NCBI GenBank assembly: GCA_964034945.1
Contig: OZ035963.1
Span: forward strand, 1,798,001 to 1,862,000
Length of the DNA stretch: 64,000 bases
Direction: 5' to 3'
From: Chrysopilus asiliformis
Taxonomy: Eukaryota; Arthropoda; Insecta; Diptera; Rhagionidae
Shown: piece after piece, positions 58,093 through 64,000 of the stretch
Position numbering within the stretch: the stretch's first letter is position 1
Layout of the letters: every line of letters begins with the position of its first letter
Made by a program: the position numbers and the translations under genes
The notes under the pieces: generated by a model
Seen by the model: only the letters and a program-made list of their open reading frames with translations
Told to the model about the DNA's origin: nothing
Database searches by the model: none

Positions 58093-60132
58093 CTTTGGTT
58101 AATGCCATTAACTGATCAAGCAAACGACTTGCTAGAATATATTACCGCGAACAATCCATATCTTTGATTTAAGACCGTCATATCTTTTTCAAGAAAATTC
58201 TATAGAAATTGAAAACTTTCTTATTGTGAATGAAGAAAACTTTCAAGATTCGAACCAATGACAGTAAAGCTGAATGATGTGAACACAAAAAATCCTTGAG
58301 CTTTTTAACGACCGATAAAAAGTTACGTTTTTAAGCAGGATTGAATCCTTGGAAAAAGGAAAAGTTAACAGTTTACCTGGAAAATGCTTAAAGTTTTCTC
58401 ATGGAAGTTGGTTTATGACTAGAATAAAACTTTCCGCGATTGGAAAATTTTAACGAAAAATCTGCCAAATGAATTCTTGACACATTTTCGGGTCGAAGCC
58501 CCAGTATATATTAAACGAAATTTCTGTAGAAGAAGGCATGCGCTATGGATGCATTTCCGAAATGTACCAAATATAGAAGAGCAAGATGAAGAGCAAAGAA
58601 TAAAAAAAAAATACCTACATAATTTGGTATTTCTGATGTACCAATATAAAGGAGTAATAATCTAAAGTGCAATGTGTTAGAGAGTTATGGGATTGGATAC
58701 GTCGGTCGTGTGTCAATTTTGCTACCGGTCTCGCAAAACATCTCCACATCTTATAGCTTCTTAATTTCTAGTGGAACCAATAAAAATTTAATTCAAGAAA
58801 TATGTTGCATCAATAACATAGAACGTTAATAGAAACGTCGCGAATTTCCGAATTTATCACAGAAAAAAATAACAAAACGACAGAAGCCATTAGGAAAAAA
58901 AGTAGCATAAAAATAATTGAATATACATAGAGTTTCAAAAAAGTTTAAGAAACAAAATCAAGTCCAACAACCAGAATTTAAAAAAAAATATAGTAAAATT
59001 TGTTAGGTGATTCGTTAAAATACTTTATTTAATTTAGCAAAGTGCAAGATTAAGTATGAAGTGTAAAATTTAAAAAGAAAATATGATAAAGACGATTATT
59101 ATATGGAATAAGACAGTTTCAATATCAACAGAATTAGTATTTAATTTTCGAAAATAAATTTTCATTCGCCAAAGTATTTTGCTACATTCTGATAGATACG
59201 AATGTATGCGTCAGTTTATGTTTTGTTGAGTGGGTGTCCTTGTATGTGTGTTATTTTTCCTCTTCGGTATTTTTATCAATATCTGCCCAAAATGCGAAAA
59301 ATTTGAATACAATTTTTGTTTTAAAATGGCAAAAGTTTTACAGTTCGCTAAAAACCAATAATAAAAACGAACGAATATAGAATACAATTTAATATTGCAA
59401 CATTTTTAGACTTTTCTAAATTCGATAGAATTTCTTGGCATTACAAGAACTGGATATAAATACATTGGCAGTTTAACTTGATTACATATAGAATTGTTGG
59501 AAAATACGAAAATATCAAATACCAAGTGTAGATGAGGTGGAGGAGGAAGGATGTTTACAATCAAGTGAAATATGTGCATGGATAAATTCGAGCGTCGATG
59601 TAGATCCTTTGAGTTTGGATGTATTTGGGTTTGCATAATACAACGTTGTATTCGTGGTGATAAACATAATTGAGGTGGCTCTGCGTCGGCGGCTAAGAAG
59701 AAGGCTGCGGCAGGAGCAGTGGTGGAGACATAAGTGTGGGTGCGGGTGGAATATCCAGTGGCTTCTCATTTTCAATATATTTTTTTTCATCGCACAAAAT
59801 AAAAATCACCTATGCACGTGTAGAAATTATGCGTTGTGTGTGTGTGTATTATTGAAATGTATTCGTATGGTAAAGTGCTGTTCAAATACATAAATGAATG
59901 TATACGAAAGTAATAAAATATTTACATAAATTTGTTTTCGCTTCACACTTTCCCAAATCGCAATAAAAAATCTCATCATTAGTCGATAAAATGTGCACCT
60001 TAACTAATAGTAATGTTCTTTAAGTTTGTCACCATCTCCACGTTGCCGTCATCCAACACGAATCCAATTGAAGAGTTTTCTCTAAAAAAAAAGTGAACAT
60101 TTATTTCTCAAAAACATTCGTATATTTTCAAT
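58093..60132 (+). other. Unannotated stretch with weak opposite-strand frames
   Basis: AT-rich. An open frame at 58477-58665 (MTHFRVEAPVYIKRNFCRRR) has no splice or homology support. Around 59510-59770 the DNA is more GC-rich, with short frames on both strands; none is convincing. Confidence 0.4.
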
Positions 60133-60400
60133 ATGGGAATGTGTTATTTTATGCGCTATCTGTTCTCATTTGTATTGTGTGCTTATTTTGAATCTTACCA
60201 TACCACGTCGTCCTTATCAATACTATCACTGCCCCCGTCCTTGTATTTAATGTCTGTGTCATCGGCATCGTCCTTGTCGTCGTCACATTCGTCCTCGGGA
60301 TCGTCCAGGATAACAACATCCATTGGCACTACGGAGGAATCCAAAGCCGGCTCCATTGGTTATTCTGACAACAGTCAGACATCAAGATTTCACAAGAGAG
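60133..60400 (+). other. Candidate first coding exon of an unrecognised downstream gene
   Basis: ATG frame starting MGMCYFMRYLFSFVLCAYFE, a hydrophobic signal-like start, then a Ser-rich part and GTTEESKAGSIGYSDNSQTS, RFHKR, ending at a consensus donor (agagag|gtaggt). Codon use in the Ser-rich part looks coding. A (GTT)n microsatellite follows in the presumed intron. The partner exon would lie beyond the window; function unknown. Confidence 0.33.
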
Positions 60401-61164
60401 GTAGGTTTTATATTTATCAAATATTATCCTTTAAAAATCGTGTTGTTGTTGTTGTTGTTGTTATATTGTATTGTTGCTGGACCCCATTATATTAGTCATC
60501 ATTCATCTATTCAATCTATTTATGTATCTATCATTGATATACGTCTCGATGGACGAATCTAAGTACCAAATAGGACACACTGATTTTCCTCCCAATGCCA
60601 AATGCTGACTGATGTCAAGAGATAGAAACGATTGAATGTTGTTTGGTGAAATTTATATGGGCGTTGGCTCAGTAATTATTTAATATTAGTCCGCTATGTT
60701 GATTGCTTTTATTAAAAAAATATTGATTACAAGTATTAGTTTCTCAGGCAGGACATTTAATTTTGACACCATGTCGGAAAGGAAATATTGCGAAGGATTT
60801 TTTTCCATTTACAGGAAAGTGCTTGCAAACCAAAACGTATATTAGGAGAACTATCAGTGGAATTTGTATATTTTAATTAATATTTTTAATTATTGTTTAA
60901 TAAAGAACCTCTTTGACTTAAATAACGATCCATATTTAAAAGCAGCAATTTTTTTTTTGCTTATTCTATAAAATGGAAAACATGTATAGCTTAAATTATT
61001 TCCGATCAGAATGAATTTATGACATGAGAATATGTATATGTATTTACTGGCTTCAAAGTTGAAATTAATTTTAAATTACCTAATCCACTCAACTTGCTTT
61101 ATCGAAAAAAGTTGTGATAATCGGGTCAGTCATTTGGAGGACATGCAATTTTTTGACACGGTAA
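60401..61164 (+). other. Unannotated stretch
   Basis: Contains the (GTT)n run at about 60440-60462. Otherwise AT-rich with no feature seen. Confidence 0.45.
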
Positions 61165-62927
61165 TTATACCCGTATGGTGAAACCAAAGGGTATATTAGA
61201 TTTGCCTTACCGTTTGTAACGCCAAGATCCCCTCATCACACAAAAAAATGAATTACACCAGTGTGTTTAGAATGATAAAAAAGTTGAATTTAGCATGTCC
61301 GTCCGTCCGTCCGTCCGTCCGTCGGTCCGTCTGTGGCGCGGATTGCGGACGCACGAATTGAGCTAGAGACTTGAAATTTTGAGCAGATCCGTTTTTCGTA
61401 AAATGCGAGGCCAAGTTCGTTAATGGGCAAAAATGGCCCATTAGGCGGGGTACCCCCCCAACTAACAATTTTCGTCTCATAAGACTCTACTAGAGTCTTT
61501 TGAGAGTTTTCATACAGGGCTATTTCACCCTTGTAGAATGCTACAACTGTTTTATGAGTGGCTGATGAGGCTTAAATGGCGCACTTATGAGAACTTTTTT
61601 TTATCTTATGACAAGACATCAGTTCTCTTTGTAAGAGTCACGAAAGTCTCACAAGAACACTATTTGAATTCTAATGAGAGTTTATTGATATTCTCATAAA
61701 ACTTTCATAACAAGTACTTTATGCTTTGCTAAAAAGAGAAGAGTATATAAAAATATCTAGCCGGTTTTATTTTTGAAGAGTTAAAGTAATTTTTTAAAGA
61801 GTAAAAGTTATTTTTGAAGTGTTTATTTATTTTCGGATCCGAGTCATGTCTACGTTTGCGTATGATAATATTGTATTAGAATTTCATATGACATATATTT
61901 TAAATTCTATTTTTTCAGATATATAGACAAAAATTATATGGGGAATGCAGTTTTACTGATAATATAACATATTTTACTTCGAAAAAACGCGGAACCCCTC
62001 GAAAAAATCGAAAAAATGAGATATATTATAAATCGGAAATATAATATGGAAAAATTAAATTTTTAATATAATTGATCAAACTGTTTCAATTGTTTTAATG
62101 CGTTTTTGTTTTTAACGAAAATAGCTTTTTGCAGTGTTTTTAGGTCCTAATTTACATATATAAGCTGTTTTTGGAATTTCAAAGTTTTACTGTTAAAAAA
62201 GATCAAGGGAAAATATGGCGCCTGTTGACGAAGATTTATTTTAAGAATAAAATTCTTGTAATAAGAACATAAGCTCGCGTTATGTCTCATATGAGCATTT
62301 TAACAAGTATTTTTATACTTAAACTTTTACAAGCGCGTTTTTATGAGAATTATACGAATTAACTGCTCATAACATTTTTATTTAAGAATTAAACTCTTTA
62401 AGTGTTAAAACTTTATAAAAAATATACAATGAGAACACAAGTTTATAAAGGCTCGCTACAAGAGTTCAAAAATCGCCTTGCTATAAGCGTAAAAGATTCA
62501 GTAGCTCTAGTAGCGTCATACTCTTATAAAAAGAACGCTATCAGAAAAAATTAGAGTGTCATTACAAGAACTATGTTATGAGAGTATCCAGTGTGTTAAG
62601 AAAGTTTAATGAGAAGATTTCAAAATTCGTAAGAGTTTTGATCTGGAGAGTTTGTTAGTTGGGCCCATACGAATGAAAACGTTTTTTGTGAATATCTCAA
62701 AAACGGTACATCTTATCAAAAAAGTCCAAGAACAAAAGTTATTCAGGATATTATTCTACATAAAACTCCCATACATCAAAATCCGATTGGAACAAATTTT
62801 AAAAAATCTTATTGGAAAGTTTGACATCAAAGTGGAATTTTGGTACAACTGTTCGAATTTTCATACGAATATCACCATACGGGTTTTCAATAATTGCCAG
62901 ATTGGCAATTATAGCTTTTGTTATGTT
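61165..62927 (+). mobile_element. GTCC-bearing mini-me/DINE-like repeat, copy C, split by a 1.2-kb insertion
   Basis: Same ends as copies A and B, with the longest GTCC tract (61298-61330). The 5' part stops at about 61456 and the 3' part resumes at about 62664 (cccatacgaatgaaaacg), exactly where copy A is continuous. Confidence 0.68.
61457..62663. mobile_element. Nested 1.2-kb element with 13-bp inverted ends
   Basis: Termini CCCAACTAACAA and TTGTTAGTTGGG, inserted in copy C of the GTCC-bearing family. The interior is AT-rich and crowded with short tctcataa/ttatgaga motifs in both orientations, as seen in subterminal transposase-binding clusters. No transposase frame. The target duplication is obscured by a C run. 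Copy A (51600) gives the empty-site reference. Confidence 0.62.
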
Positions 62928-64000
62928 TTTTTAAAATATGAAAAGGTTAAAACATGCAATCAAAATGCAATTGGGCCTATTTTTTTCGGTTAAAATTCTT
63001 GAATTTAACGATTGCTAGTCGAAATATAGCTTTTTCTACCCTGCAGATAAATCAGATATGTTCAAACCCACGTGTGCGAGCACACATTTTTGTTTGTTTG
63101 TTTTTTTGATACATGCAGCTCGCTGTTTAAAACAAAATAAGGCAGGATGCTCAGCGAAGGGTGTCCCTCCAGGATGATAGAATCTGGTACACTGTTGTTA
63201 CATTAATACAATGAGTTGACATTAGCAGGATGGAATTGCGATCACACAACATATTCCATTTTAGTGTTACAATAAACGTCTCTATCAGCGTGAGAAGCCT
63301 ACAATGGCCTAGAAACGAGAACAGGAAATGGGACATGAGAATAGCGATACAGCACATCCGAGATGTGTACCGGACGGCAGCGGAAAAATAATCGGAAAAA
63401 TTCAGTGTGAAAAAAGTAACAGTCACACGGCCACCACCCACAGTATTAGCATCACCTCTGTGGCCAAACACACCTCGCATATCGATCGATATTCATCCCA
63501 TGTCCTTTTTTCCGTTTGCTTGAAATGCCACAGTCAGGCTCTGTTCCACTAAATCTCTGGTCTAGGATCAGGAGCCGAATCCCGACGGGCAGGACAGAAC
63601 GTCGAAGTAGTGGCAGGCAGGTGAATGGAAAATGTAGTCGAGATACTGGGTGGTTTGCATAGGATGTGTACTGTTTGTTGCTACTACTACATAAACTACT
63701 TTAATAGCATAGCAAGAACGAAAACAAGCAGATAAGCAGCGGGCGGGTGTCTCTCTCTCTTTGGACGGCCACAAAATGAACTTATGTGAAGTTGTAGGCC
63801 ATGAAGAAAAAACGTCAATCGGGATTTACTACCGTTCTCCAGTTATGTATGCCAATCCAAAACACGTCTCACACATCTTCTTCGACTTGGAAACGAAAAA
63901 TGCAAATTTATTGTCTTGCTAAGAGCAACGAGAATAAAATTCTCCATAGTATGGAAACTAGTATCATACAATTTTTATGTGTGCAAAGGGGCAATGTAGC
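62928..64000 (+). other. Window end, no supported gene
   Basis: Overlapping open frames on both strands between 63151 and 63774 in a somewhat GC-richer patch. No homology, splice or codon evidence singles one out. Confidence 0.4.

Noticed and set aside
59680..59810. Minus-strand proline-rich frame (DIPPAPTLMSPPLLLPQPSS then stop) that looks like a protein C-terminus
   Set aside because: Only about 38 codons, an acceptor with a poor pyrimidine tract, no partner exon, and overlapping open frames on both strands.
63151..63774. Opposite-strand frames of 68-109 codons near the window end
   Set aside because: Openings on both strands in a GC-richer patch with no distinguishing evidence.

Overview
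This window is AT-rich insect nuclear DNA, most likely from a fly or a related insect. The evidence is intron-containing genes, GTCT/GTCC-seeded non-autonomous Helitron-like elements, many short MITEs and a long satellite array. There is no bacterial-style gene organisation, no rRNA or tRNA gene and no CRISPR array.

The main gene is a plus-strand MYT1/MYT1L/ST18-family (neural zinc finger) transcription factor. I could join twelve coding exons between 1363 and 39408. Every splice junction is in phase, and the predicted protein has 1,623 residues. In order it holds: a charged N-terminus with a basic cluster and a 10-proline run; two CCHHC fingers (one split over a 73-nt and a 41-nt exon); a long low-complexity middle with an Asn-rich tract, PSI-KxE motifs and DLS-type motifs; a half-finger remnant plus three CCHHC fingers; a short coiled coil; and a conserved C-terminal tail encoded 15 kb downstream. 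Two candidate alternative exons (18336-18390 and 20241-20365) would end the protein after the last finger, before the coiled coil.

The introns are dense with transposon debris that can be sorted by termini and target duplications. Harbinger-like MITEs with TAA/TTA duplications lie at 3370, 4303, 7941, 12899 and 17579. MITEs flanked by TTAA (piggyBac-like) lie at 14419, 33263 and 35806. A MITE with an 8-bp duplication (hAT-like) lies at 32384. Seven copies of one Helitron-like element lie at 6015, 19597, 25993, 29457, 36067, 49863 (minus strand) and 57258. A second GTCC-bearing family lies at 51306, 57809 and 61165. Several elements are nested in others (36 kb, 51 kb and 61 kb), and one MITE has an apparent empty site elsewhere in the window.

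Just past the 3' end of the gene, 40.78-48.44 kb holds about 27 tandem copies of a 279-280 bp satellite. Each monomer is itself an inverted duplication of a unit of about 97 nt. Variant bases recur in a partly regular higher-order pattern. The array sits between two direct copies of a host sequence of about 220 bp. This is the most unusual structure in the window.

From 48.7 to 64 kb I see mostly repeats and featureless AT-rich DNA, with a few weak candidate exons of unrecognised genes (49341, 52369 and 60133).
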